From: a bacterium
Lineage (GTDB): Bacteria > UBA9089 > UBA9088
Assembly: GCA_040756715.1 (NCBI GenBank)
Contig: JBFLYE010000155.1
Span: 1 to 5,601, forward strand
DNA: 5,601 nt
Reading direction: 5' to 3'
In this document: positions 1 through 5,601 of the stretch, piece by piece
Layout: every line of letters begins with the position of its first letter
Position numbering within the stretch: the first letter of the stretch is position 1
Translations under genes and position numbers: made by a program
The notes under the pieces: generated by a model
Told to the model about the DNA's origin: nothing
Databases searched by the model: none
Seen by the model: only the letters and a program-made list of their open reading frames with translations

Positions 1-1
1 T

Positions 2-763
2 GGATTATATCCAAAATGGTCCTGGTGCTGGCCGGTTAATCGAAGAATCCTTTATAACAGGGCATCCTGTGATACATCCGGTAATCCCTATGACCCAAAT
101 CGCTTCGTAGTCAAATGGAATGACATTGAGAAAAAGTGGATAGGTGATGTCCCGGATGGAGGTTGGCCACCTTCTGATAAATACCCATTCATTATGAAAA
201 CCGAGGGACATGCCGCTATATTTGGTCCAGGTCTAGCCGATGGTCCATTCCCAGAACATTATGAGCCACAGGAATCCCCGGTTTCAAATATTCTTTCCAA
301 AACCCAGAATGACCCGGCAACCAAGATATGGAATGCTGATCTTGACCTCTGGGGAGATTCTGCTAAATTCCCGATAATTGCAACATCCTTCAGGCTGACC
401 GAGCATTGGCAATCGGGGGCTATGACAAGGAACCTTCCCTGGCTCTGCGAGCTTGTTCCCGATATGTTTGTGGAAATAAGCACAAGCCTAGCTAAACAGA
501 AGGGAATAAAGCATGGCGAAAAGATTAACATTGTTTCTGCAAGGGGAAAGGTCTCTTGCTATGCCTTAGTTACAAACAGAATTAAGCCATTTCAATTAAA
601 CGGAAAGTCATATGAGCAAGTTGCCCTTCCCTGGCACTTTGGCTATTCTGGCCTTGCAACAGGCGATTCAGCAAATAGACTAACCGCAAACATTGGAGAT
701 GCCAATACAATGATTCCCGAGTATAAGGCATTTTTATGCGATGTAATAAAAGCAGGAAAATGA
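2..763 (+). CDS. fdnG: Formate dehydrogenase-N type alpha (catalytic) subunit, C-terminal part
   Basis: The reading frame is open from the window edge and ends at TGA 761-763, giving 253 residues of a protein whose full family length is about 1000. It catalyses formate oxidation at a bis-MGD molybdenum or tungsten centre; family members are exported by Tat to the periplasmic side. The visible part is the end of the catalytic region plus the molybdopterin-dinucleotide-binding C-terminal domain. Family landmarks, by fragment residue, are WSWCWPVNRR near 6-15 followed by YNRAS, DGGWPP, PFIM, EGPFPEHYEP-like DGPFPEHYEP, RLTEHW near 131, FVEIS plus a GI..GE turn, PWHFGY near 209-214, and GDANTMIPEYKAFL near 232-245. 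These match E. coli FdnG/FdoG and Desulfovibrio FdhA, for which 'fdhA' is an equally fair name. The Sec/Cys active site, Tat signal and N-terminal [4Fe-4S] cluster lie upstream and cannot be judged. No frameshift or internal stop is seen. The beta subunit follows after 149 bp. Confidence 0.95.
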   Translation, partial: GLYPKWSWCWPVNRRILYNRASCDTSGNPYDPNRFVVKWNDIEKKWIGDVPDGGWPPSDKYPFIMKTEGHAAIFGPGLADGPFPEHYEPQESPVSNILSKTQNDPATKIWNADLDLWGDSAKFPIIATSFRLTEHWQSGAMTRNLPWLCELVPDMFVEISTSLAKQKGIKHGEKINIVSARGKVSCYALVTNRIKPFQLNGKSYEQVALPWHFGYSGLATGDSANRLTANIGDANTMIPEYKAFLCDVIKAGK

Positions 764-790
764 TGGTTTGATAAAATATGAAATATTTAA

Positions 791-877
791 CCTTATCGGG
801 GGTGACAGGGAGCTGACGAGCGAAACGAACGGAAGCGAGTAAAGCGACCGTCAAGAGGGGCAGAGCCCCCTATAAGG
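791..877. repeat. Structured inverted-repeat element between the alpha and beta genes
   Basis: A 12-bp inverted repeat bounds this stretch: CCTTATCGGGGG (791-802) pairs with CCCCCTATAAGG (866-877) at 11 of 12 positions, the exception being C797/T871. A nested perfect arm pair, TGACG (814-818) and CGTCA (849-853), lies inside it. A local hairpin GGGGC-AGA-GCCCC (857-869) uses the same C-run as the outer stem, so the two folds exclude each other. The stretch is clearly richer in G+C than the flanking genes. It has no coding potential I recognise and is not followed by a T-run, so it is unlikely to be a simple terminator. It could be a miniature repeat element inserted in the operon, or an mRNA structure affecting processing or expression of the beta subunit. 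No clear target-site duplication is visible. The inverted repeat itself is certain; its role is inference. Confidence 0.6.
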
Positions 878-895
878 AGTGAACGAAGTGAGCGA
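819..895 (+). repeat. Short degenerate GCGA/ACGAA repeats
   Basis: A purine-rich run repeats the units AGCGA (819-823, 834-838, 843-847, 891-895) and ACGAA (825-829, 883-887), with GAG/GTG joiners. The first block is the loop side of the 791-877 inverted repeat. The second block lies beyond that repeat, just before the beta-subunit ribosome binding site. Composition and wording differ sharply from the neighbouring AT-rich coding sequence. This suggests a dispersed intergenic repeat family rather than gene-specific sequence, but only a genome-wide search could show that. Confidence 0.45.
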
Positions 896-897
896 CA

Positions 898-905
898 AAG
901 GAGGT
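898..905 (+). promoter_or_regulatory. Strong ribosome binding site of the beta-subunit gene
   Basis: AAGGAGGT lies 7 nt before the ATG at 913, a near-perfect anti-Shine-Dalgarno match at ideal spacing. It fixes the start codon of the iron-sulfur subunit. It sits immediately downstream of the GCGA repeats. By contrast, neither fdhE nor uvrA downstream has a comparably strong site. Confidence 0.85.
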
Positions 906-912
906 AAATAAG

Positions 913-1659
913 ATGGCAAAATTAGGCACTTTGATTGACACATCCCGTTGTACGGGTTGTAGGGGATGTCAGGTTGCTTGCAAGCAATGGAATGGCTTGG
1001 AAGCTGAGAAAACCCAGTTTTTTGGCGGCGAGGGCTATCAAAACCCAAAAGACCTGTCAGGAAACACATTGACCTTGGTCTATTTTAAAGAAAGGGCTGA
1101 AGCAAACAGCCTTGCCTGGCTATTCAGAAAGCACCAATGTATGCAATGCACCATTGCATCCTGTGTAAATGTCTGCCCAGTAAAGGCACTTTCTAAGCAT
1201 CCTGATGGCTATACGATAAGGGATAGGGCAAAGTGCATTGGCTGCGGCTTATGTGTTCAAAATTGCCCATTTAAAATTCCCAGGCTGGCTGAGGACAAAA
1301 AGGCAAGTTCTTGCAGGTATTGTATAGATAGGGTTCAAAATGGCTTAACCCCAGCCTGTGCAAAAGCCTGCCCATCTGGTGCAATCCAATTTGGTAAGAG
1401 GGATGAGCTGCTTAAAAAGGCTAAAGATAGGGTTGCTGTGCTTGGTGGCAAGGCAAATCTCTATGGAGAAACCCAGTGTGGTGGATTAGGTGTTTTGTAT
1501 ATCCTTTTGGATGACCCTGATGTCTATGGCCTTCCTAAGCTTCCAAAAACCGCAGAAATACCAACTTGGAACGAATTGGTAGAGCTATTTTCCAAATTTA
1601 GCCTTCTTAGCATAGGAAGTCTTGCCATAAAATCCTTAAAGGAATCCGCAGATCAGTAA
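913..1659 (+). CDS. fdnH: Formate dehydrogenase iron-sulfur (beta) subunit
   Basis: A 248-residue ferredoxin-like electron-transfer subunit, expected to carry electrons from the alpha-subunit active site through four [4Fe-4S] clusters. Sixteen cluster cysteines are visible in four groups: C13, C16, C19, C23; C76, C79, C84, C88; C108, C111, C114, C118; and C134, C137, C149, C153. The CxxCxxCxxxCP pattern in the third group and YGETQCGGLGVLYILLDDP (184-202) are typical of the FdnH/FdoH/FdhB family. The ATG start is supported by AAGGAGGT 7 nt upstream and by the usual short N-terminus before the first cluster motif. E. coli FdnH has about 294 residues and a C-terminal transmembrane anchor. This protein stops at 248, and its tail (about 222-240) is only mildly hydrophobic with an internal lysine, so it looks closer to soluble Desulfovibrio-type FdhB. 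No signal peptide is present; in this family the subunit is exported with the alpha subunit. Confidence 0.93.
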   Translation: MAKLGTLIDTSRCTGCRGCQVACKQWNGLEAEKTQFFGGEGYQNPKDLSGNTLTLVYFKERAEANSLAWLFRKHQCMQCTIASCVNVCPVKALSKHPDGYTIRDRAKCIGCGLCVQNCPFKIPRLAEDKKASSCRYCIDRVQNGLTPACAKACPSGAIQFGKRDELLKKAKDRVAVLGGKANLYGETQCGGLGVLYILLDDPDVYGLPKLPKTAEIPTWNELVELFSKFSLLSIGSLAIKSLKESADQ

Positions 1660-1716
1660 GGGATGCCCGTTGATTTCCGAAAGCTCTGACCTTGAGGCCG
1701 TGATACACATAAAGAA

Positions 1717-2388
1717 ATGGAGGAATTTATCTCAAAAGATGAGCTTGCCTGCTTTGAAGAACTAGATAGCCTTAAGGCAGAATATAAGAAAAGACTGGAT
1801 TTTCCCCTCCCTTTAAGCCTTCCTATAGAGCTTGAAAAGATAGAGGTAGACAAAGAGGTTTTTAATGAAATGTTTGATAGGATCTTAGGGGTTATAGAAA
1901 AATATTCGCATCAAAAAATAGAGAGGAAAACCTGTAATTTAAAGGAATTAGTAGAAAATGGCAAAAGGGGTGATTTTATTTCAATAAATATTTTAAAACC
2001 TATATTTGAAAGAATTGCCGAAAGCCTTAAGGATAAAATTCCTTCCTATTGGAATAGGGGTTATTGCCCGGTTTTTGGAGGGCTTCCTTTGATGTCAGGG
2101 CTTAGAAAGGAGGATGGAAAAAGGTTTCTTCAATGCATGCTCTGCAAGACAGAATGGGAATTTTTAAGGATAAAATGCCCATATTGCGAGAGCGAAAAAT
2201 ATTTAAAATTCTTTCAAACAAGCGATGAAAGCCCCTTTCGGGTAGATGTTTGTGATCATTGCAAATTTTATATAAAAACCCTTGATCAGAGAAAAATGGA
2301 TATTTTAAACTTGGAAAAAGTGGATATAGAAACAAGGTATCTGGATATCTTGGCGATAAAAGAGGGGTATAAAAAAATTGGTTTTTGA
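1717..2388 (+). CDS. fdhE: FdhE-like formate dehydrogenase accessory protein
   Basis: A 223-residue protein of the FdhE family, cytoplasmic metal-binding factors needed to assemble active respiratory formate dehydrogenases. The C-terminal half carries the family's rubredoxin-like cysteine knuckles: C117-P-V-F120, C140-M-L-C143 followed by KTEWEF, C154-P-Y-C157, and C179-D-H-C182 followed by KFYIKTLDQ. The first knuckle is CPVFG, where the family normally has CPxCG, so one of eight cysteines is replaced by phenylalanine (codon TTT, 2074-2076). The N-terminal region is helical, charged and shorter than in E. coli FdhE (309 residues). The ATG at 1717 is the first in-frame start; upstream TGA codons at 1687 and 1693 in this frame exclude extension. 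No good Shine-Dalgarno precedes it (only AAAGAA), so translation may be weak. It lies 57 bp after the beta subunit and probably shares its transcript. Identification rests on the knuckles and the context. Confidence 0.88.
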   Translation: MEEFISKDELACFEELDSLKAEYKKRLDFPLPLSLPIELEKIEVDKEVFNEMFDRILGVIEKYSHQKIERKTCNLKELVENGKRGDFISINILKPIFERIAESLKDKIPSYWNRGYCPVFGGLPLMSGLRKEDGKRFLQCMLCKTEWEFLRIKCPYCESEKYLKFFQTSDESPFRVDVCDHCKFYIKTLDQRKMDILNLEKVDIETRYLDILAIKEGYKKIGF

Positions 2389-2481
2389 AAAAAATCAATA
2401 GCCACTGCTTTGGATTTAGAACCTTCATAGGATTTCCTTAAAACCAGTTTTGTTTCAGTATATTAAAGGCAGATACAGATT

Positions 2482-5235
2482 ATGAAAGAAAAGATTATCA
2501 TCAAAGGTGCTAAAGAGCATAACCTTAAGAATATTGATGTAGAAATACCAAGGGATAAGCTTACAGTAATTACTGGGCTTTCTGGCTCGGGAAAATCATC
2601 TTTGGCATTTGACACATTGTATGCCGAGGGACAAAGAAGGTATGTAGAATCTTTATCTTCCTATGCACGGCAATTTTTAGGTCAAATGGAAAAGCCAGAG
2701 GTTGACTATATTGAAGGGCTTTCACCTGCTATATCCATTGAACAAAAACCAGTGAGCAAAAACCCAAGGTCAACTGTAGGAACAATTACCGAAATTTATG
2801 ATTACTTAAGGCTTCTCTTTGCTAGAATAGGAAAGCCATATTGTTATAAGTGCAAAAAGTCGATAAGGAAACAAAGCCCATCAGAGATTGCTGACCAATT
2901 GGAGGCATTACCTTATGATACCAAAATCACTATCTTTTCTCCCCTTGTCTCTTCCAAGAAGGGTGAGCATAAAGAAATATTAAGACATGCATTGGAGGAG
3001 GGGTTTGTGAGGGCAAGGATAGACGGAAAGATGCACGAGCTTTCAGAAAAAATAAGGCTGGATAAGAATAAAAAGCATAGCATTGAGGTTGTTATCGACC
3101 GGATTGTAATTAAAGAGGGGATAAGAAAGAGGCTTGCTGATTCTATTGAAACGGGAATGGCTCTTTCCAAGGGAAGGCTTATTGTCCTGGCAGGAAAAGA
3201 GGAGCTTGTTTTTTCCTCTGAGCTATCCTGCCCTGATTGCGGGGTTTCTTATGCTGAAATTTCCCCCAGGATTTTTTCCTTTAATTCGCCTTATGGTGCC
3301 TGTCCTATTTGTGAAGGGCTAGGGTTTAGGATGGAGATTGACCCAGAATTGGTGGTTGATAAAAATAAAAGCATCTGGCGGGGTGCAATCAAACCATCCC
3401 TTTCCTTGCGCTATAGACCAGAGGATAAGATTGAGGAACTCGCACAGCAATATGGCTTTAGACCAAACCTTCCTTTTTACCAATTACCCCTTGAGGTTCA
3501 AAACTTCTTTCTCTATGGAAAGGGTTATTATGAGGGTATAATTCAAAACTTAGAAAGAAGATACAGGGAAACAAAGTCAGAATATATCAGGGGTGAGATT
3601 GAGAAATATATGAGCTATATCCCTTGCTCATCTTGCAAAGGAACAAGGCTAAAGGAAGAAAGCCTTTCTATTCTTATTGATCATAAACCTATCTCTGCAA
3701 TTACGGCTATGTCTATTGGCGAATGTTTATCTTTCTTTTCCGCTCTTAAACTAAAGGAATACGAAGGCATTATTGCCCTTGAAATTATTAAAGAAATAAA
3801 GGCAAGACTTACATTTCTGGTTGATGTTGGGCTTTCTTATCTTACTTTGGATAGACCTGCCTCAACCTTATCAGGTGGCGAAGGTGAACGAATAAGGCTT
3901 GCCACCCAGATAGGAAGTGGATTGGTTGGTGTCTTATATATCCTTGATGAGCCATCCATTGGTCTTCACCAAAGAGACAATAAGAAATTGCTTTCAACCT
4001 TAAAGAATTTAAGGGATTTAGGGAATACCATAGTTGTGGTAGAGCATGATGAAGAAACCATAAGGTCGGCTGATTTTGTTATTGACCTAGGAAAAGGGGC
4101 AGGGGAGGAGGGAGGCTCTATTGTTGCTATGGGAAGCCCGCAGGAAATCATAAAAAATAAGCATTCTTTAACCGGTGGCTATTTATCGGGAAGGCTTAAA
4201 ATTAACCTTCCTAAAAAAAGGAAAAAACCCTTAAGGTTTCTTAAGCTAAAGAAAGCATCCCATAATAACCTTAAAAATATAGATGTCTCAATCCCTTTGG
4301 GTGTATTTACCTGCATTACCGGTGTATCGGGAAGTGGAAAGAGCAGCCTAATTGCGGAAACATTACACCCTGCCCTCTCTGGGATACTACACCGTTCTTC
4401 AATAAAACCAGGCCATTATGAGGGTTTAGAAGGAATTGAATTTATTGATAAGGTAATCAATATCGACCAATCACCCATTGGAAGGACACCAAGGTCTAAC
4501 CCGGCAACCTATACTGGGCTATTTACACCGATAAGGGAATTGTTTTCCGAGCTTTCGGAATCTAAGGCAAGGGGATATAAGCCAGGGAGGTTTAGCTTTA
4601 ATCTTAAGGGTGGAAGGTGTGAGGCTTGTGAAGGAGACGGGGTAAAGAAGATTGAGATGTTTTTTCTCCCTGATTTATATATCCCCTGTGAGGTTTGCAA
4701 AGGGAAAAGGTATAACAGAGAGACATTAGAAATAAGATACAAGGGAAAGAATATTGCTAATGTCTTGGATATGACGGTTGATGCTGCTTTGGAATTCTTT
4801 AAAAATATTCCACAAATAAAGCATAAATTAGAGGTTTTATCTGATGTTGGCTTAGGATACATAAAGCTTGGACAGCCAGCAACCACCCTCTCGGGTGGAG
4901 AGGCACAAAGGGTTAAGCTTTCTGAGGAATTATCCAAGAGGCAGACAGGAAATACCCTCTATCTTTTGGATGAACCAACCACTGGTTTGCACTTTGAGGA
5001 TATAAAAAGGCTATTGGATGTTCTGTTTAGATTAAGAGATATGGGAAATACCATTGTGGTTATTGAGCATAATATGGAGGTCATAAAAACAGCCGATTAT
5101 ATTATTGACCTAGGCCCAGAGGGAGGAGATGAGGGTGGCTATGTAGTTGCCTCGGGTATTCCTGAGGAGATAGTATTAAACAAGGATTCACATACTGGAA
5201 GGTTTTTAAAGAAATACCTTAGGCAAACAGGATAA
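2482..5235 (+). CDS. uvrA: Excinuclease ABC subunit A (UvrA)
   Basis: A complete 917-residue UvrA (E. coli: 940), the ATPase that scans DNA for bulky lesions and loads UvrB in nucleotide excision repair. The first ABC half has Walker [10 protein letters not shown] (32-40), a UvrB-binding region (about 118-250), a zinc module C250/C253/C274/C277, an insertion domain ending near C382/C385, signature LSGGEGER (463-470), and Walker [16 protein letters not shown] (486-500). The second half has Walker [10 protein letters not shown] (614-622), the zinc module C713/C716 and C736/C739 within [11 protein letters not shown] and [11 protein letters not shown], signature LSGGEAQR (803-810), Walker [11 protein letters not shown] (828-837), and H863 in the VIEHN switch. 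The first signature differs from the usual LSGGEAQR by two residues. An extra CxxC (C121, C124) lies at the start of the UvrB-binding region. The ATG is the only sensible start because an in-frame TAA lies at 2464-2466. The RBS is weak (AAAGG, 2465-2469). uvrA is 93 bp past fdhE and functionally unrelated to it. Confidence 0.98.
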   Translation: MKEKIIIKGAKEHNLKNIDVEIPRDKLTVITGLSGSGKSSLAFDTLYAEGQRRYVESLSSYARQFLGQMEKPEVDYIEGLSPAISIEQKPVSKNPRSTVGTITEIYDYLRLLFARIGKPYCYKCKKSIRKQSPSEIADQLEALPYDTKITIFSPLVSSKKGEHKEILRHALEEGFVRARIDGKMHELSEKIRLDKNKKHSIEVVIDRIVIKEGIRKRLADSIETGMALSKGRLIVLAGKEELVFSSELSCPDCGVSYAEISPRIFSFNSPYGACPICEGLGFRMEIDPELVVDKNKSIWRGAIKPSLSLRYRPEDKIEELAQQYGFRPNLPFYQLPLEVQNFFLYGKGYYEGIIQNLERRYRETKSEYIRGEIEKYMSYIPCSSCKGTRLKEESLSILIDHKPISAITAMSIGECLSFFSALKLKEYEGIIALEIIKEIKARLTFLVDVGLSYLTLDRPASTLSGGEGERIRLATQIGSGLVGVLYILDEPSIGLHQRDNKKLLSTLKNLRDLGNTIVVVEHDEETIRSADFVIDLGKGAGEEGGSIVAMGSPQEIIKNKHSLTGGYLSGRLKINLPKKRKKPLRFLKLKKASHNNLKNIDVSIPLGVFTCITGVSGSGKSSLIAETLHPALSGILHRSSIKPGHYEGLEGIEFIDKVINIDQSPIGRTPRSNPATYTGLFTPIRELFSELSESKARGYKPGRFSFNLKGGRCEACEGDGVKKIEMFFLPDLYIPCEVCKGKRYNRETLEIRYKGKNIANVLDMTVDAALEFFKNIPQIKHKLEVLSDVGLGYIKLGQPATTLSGGEAQRVKLSEELSKRQTGNTLYLLDEPTTGLHFEDIKRLLDVLFRLRDMGNTIVVIEHNMEVIKTADYIIDLGPEGGDEGGYVVASGIPEEIVLNKDSHTGRFLKKYLRQTG

Positions 5236-5251
5236 AGTATGTGCGTTTTAT

Positions 5252-5272
5252 TAGGGTAAACCCTATTATTTT
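5252..5272 (+). terminator. Weak intrinsic terminator after uvrA
   Basis: Seventeen bases past the uvrA stop, TAGGG (5252-5256), loop TAAA, and CCCTA (5261-5265) form a short hairpin followed by TTATTTT. The stem is only 5-6 bp, so the terminator would be weak. An alternative, overlapping imperfect hairpin pairs 5261-5270 with 5277-5286 and is followed by TTTTCCTT. Both could serve as uvrA termination signals. Neither has a T-run on the minus strand, so this is not clearly a terminator for the small convergent ORF. Confidence 0.5.
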
Positions 5273-5278
5273 CAACAA

Positions 5279-5389
5279 TTATTGGGTTTTCCTTAGATGC
5301 TTTTCTTTATAGTCCTGCAGTAAAATTATTATACCAAAAAAGATTGCTGCAAGAATACCCGCACCAAACAAAATATAGAGCCCTATCAT
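5279..5389 (-). CDS. Small single-pass membrane protein (36 aa), hypothetical
   Basis: A 36-codon ORF, ATG at 5389 and TAA at 5281-5279, convergent with uvrA and ending 43 bp from its stop. I do not recognise a family. Residues 2-24 form one continuous hydrophobic segment rich in Ile, Leu, Phe and Gly, starting IGLYILFGAG and ending GIIILL, with no charged residue. The tail is short and polar-basic (QDYKEKHLRKTQ). By the positive-inside rule the C-terminus would be cytoplasmic. This helix-plus-basic-tail layout is typical of real small membrane proteins and unlikely from random AT-rich DNA, which more often gives Phe/Lys/Asn mixtures with stops. The frame stays open upstream to a TGA at 5434-5432, so a TTG start at 5395 is possible. 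There is no Shine-Dalgarno, but a strong promoter lies directly upstream, implying a nearly leaderless mRNA. Existence is probable, function unknown. Confidence 0.55.
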   Translation of the reverse strand: MIGLYILFGAGILAAIFFGIIILLQDYKEKHLRKTQ

Positions 5390-5400
5390 TAACAAATAAA

Positions 5401-5430
5401 ATTCTACAAAATTAAAAAAATATTTGTCAA
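5401..5430 (-). promoter_or_regulatory. Sigma-70-like promoter for the small membrane ORF
   Basis: Read on the minus strand, a perfect -35 hexamer TTGACA (5430-5425) and a 5-of-6 -10 hexamer TAGAAT (5406-5401) are separated by 18 bp of AT-rich spacer. The predicted transcription start is near 5394, about 5 nt before the ATG at 5389. In such AT-rich sequence -10-like hexamers are common, but the exact TTGACA and near-ideal spacing make this the best promoter in the window. The -35 lies within the end of the palindromic element at 5423-5518, while the -10 lies outside it. Confidence 0.5.
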
Positions 5431-5518
5431 GTCATTTTCGCCACTAAATTTGAAAATTGGCTCTAATACTAAATCTAAGGCCCAATTTTTCGGCACTACA
5501 TATTTTGCACTTGACAAA
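5423..5518. mobile_element. MITE-like 96-bp imperfect palindrome
   Basis: The ends are perfect 10-bp inverted repeats: TTTGTCAAGT (5423-5432) and ACTTGACAAA (5509-5518). A second arm pair, GAAAATTGG (5452-5460) and CCAATTTTTC (5482-5491, one extra T), sits at almost the same distance from each end (19 and 17 bp inside), so the whole stretch can fold as one long interrupted hairpin. It has no ORF. Size, terminal inverted repeats and lack of coding capacity fit a miniature inverted-repeat transposable element. It could instead be a regulatory palindrome. AT-rich flanks prevent a clear call of a target-site duplication. The repeats are directly seen; mobility is inference. Confidence 0.45.
5435..5501 (+). 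repeat. Pair of 15-bp direct repeats inside the palindrome
   Basis: TTTTCGCCACTAAAT (5435-5449) and TTTTCGGCACTACAT (5487-5501) match at 13 of 15 positions, with starts 52 bp apart (about five helical turns). They are in the same orientation, whereas the element around them is inverted, so they are not just a by-product of the palindrome. They could be protein-binding sites, transposase subterminal sites or operators. No regulator is encoded nearby. Confidence 0.5.
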
Positions 5519-5540
5519 AAATTACCTAATATTCTCTATT
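5511..5540 (+). promoter_or_regulatory. Weak rightward promoter candidate at the palindrome end
   Basis: The right end of the palindrome supplies an exact TTGACA (5511-5516) pointing right. At 18 bp spacing lies TCTATT (5535-5540), matching 4 of 6 bases of the -10 consensus. No gene begins in the remaining 61 bp of the window, so any target would be beyond the edge. The -35 is convincing, the -10 is poor. Confidence 0.2.
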
Positions 5541-5601
5541 TTATAGTATCTTCCATTACTTAGTGCAAAAATAGTATTTAAGAAATTTTGAATTCTAAAT
5601 T

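Noticed and set aside
857-869. GGGGC-AGA-GCCCC as an intrinsic terminator between alpha and beta
   Set aside because: No T-run follows (the next bases are CTATAAGGAG), and a subunit gene of the same enzyme continues downstream.
764-912. A tRNA or selenocysteine-insertion (SECIS) element in the alpha-beta spacer
   Set aside because: No cloverleaf or anticodon arm can be drawn. A bacterial SECIS would lie just after the Sec codon near the alpha N-terminus, which is outside the window.
1663-1689. An 8-codon ORF (MPVDFRKL) between beta and fdhE, in the same frame as fdhE
   Set aside because: It has no spaced ribosome binding site and is followed by two TGA codons in frame before fdhE. Nothing indicates UGA recoding there, so it is most likely chance.
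2377-2399. ATTGGTTTTT / AAAAATCAAT hairpin across the fdhE stop codon as a terminator
   Set aside because: The stem is almost all A-T with a G-U pair, overlaps coding sequence, and is not followed by a T-run. Termination between fdhE and uvrA is not supported.
2437-2464. Possible uvrA promoter: CTTAAA - 16 bp - TATATT
   Set aside because: The -10-like box is good, but the -35 matches only 3 of 6. The implied start near 2471 would exclude the only RBS-like sequence (AAAGG, 2465-2469). AT-rich background makes such boxes frequent.
4509-4937. A 142-codon open frame antisense to uvrA
   Set aside because: It lies entirely opposite conserved UvrA codons (second ABC half), with Ser/Leu/Pro-rich composition typical of an antisense shadow and no recognisable domain. 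The other antisense frames here are rejected for the same reason.

Overview
The window looks like a chromosomal segment from an anaerobic bacterium with an AT-rich genome. The genes use many AGG/AGA arginine and A/T-ending codons. It carries a molybdenum/tungsten formate dehydrogenase locus followed by a housekeeping DNA-repair gene. Conserved proteins and the intergenic style would fit an uncultivated or candidate-phylum anaerobe, but no taxonomic marker in the window settles this; that part is inference.

Layout, all major genes on the + strand. At 2-763 lies the C-terminal 253 residues of a formate dehydrogenase-N type catalytic (alpha) subunit; its N-terminus, with the Tat signal and the Sec/Cys ligand, is outside the window. 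At 764-912 is a 149-bp spacer holding a GC-richer, structured, repeat-like element and a strong Shine-Dalgarno. At 913-1659 is the four-cluster iron-sulfur beta subunit. At 1717-2388 is FdhE, a formate dehydrogenase maturation protein. At 2482-5235 is a complete uvrA, the nucleotide excision repair damage sensor. Positions 5236-5601 contain no long gene.

The last 366 bp are not empty. They hold a weak terminator after uvrA and a 36-codon minus-strand ORF for a probable single-pass membrane peptide. A good sigma-70-like promoter lies immediately upstream of that ORF. A ~96-bp imperfect palindrome follows (5423-5518), whose ends are perfect 10-bp inverted repeats carrying outward-facing TTGACA hexamers. 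It resembles a miniature non-autonomous mobile element. Positions 5519-5601 are very AT-rich and show nothing I can support beyond a weak promoter candidate.

How the genes fit together: alpha plus beta would oxidise formate (or reduce CO2) and pass electrons through four [4Fe-4S] clusters, and FdhE would help assemble the enzyme. No cytochrome b gamma subunit lies between or after them here, and the beta subunit ends without a convincing membrane helix. The enzyme may therefore be a soluble two-subunit type or use a partner encoded elsewhere. uvrA is separated by 93 bp and has no functional link to formate metabolism. The best candidates for undescribed biology are the two structured intergenic elements, the small membrane ORF, and a FdhE variant that lacks one of its eight metal-binding cysteines. 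No tRNA, rRNA, CRISPR array or full-length transposase is visible.
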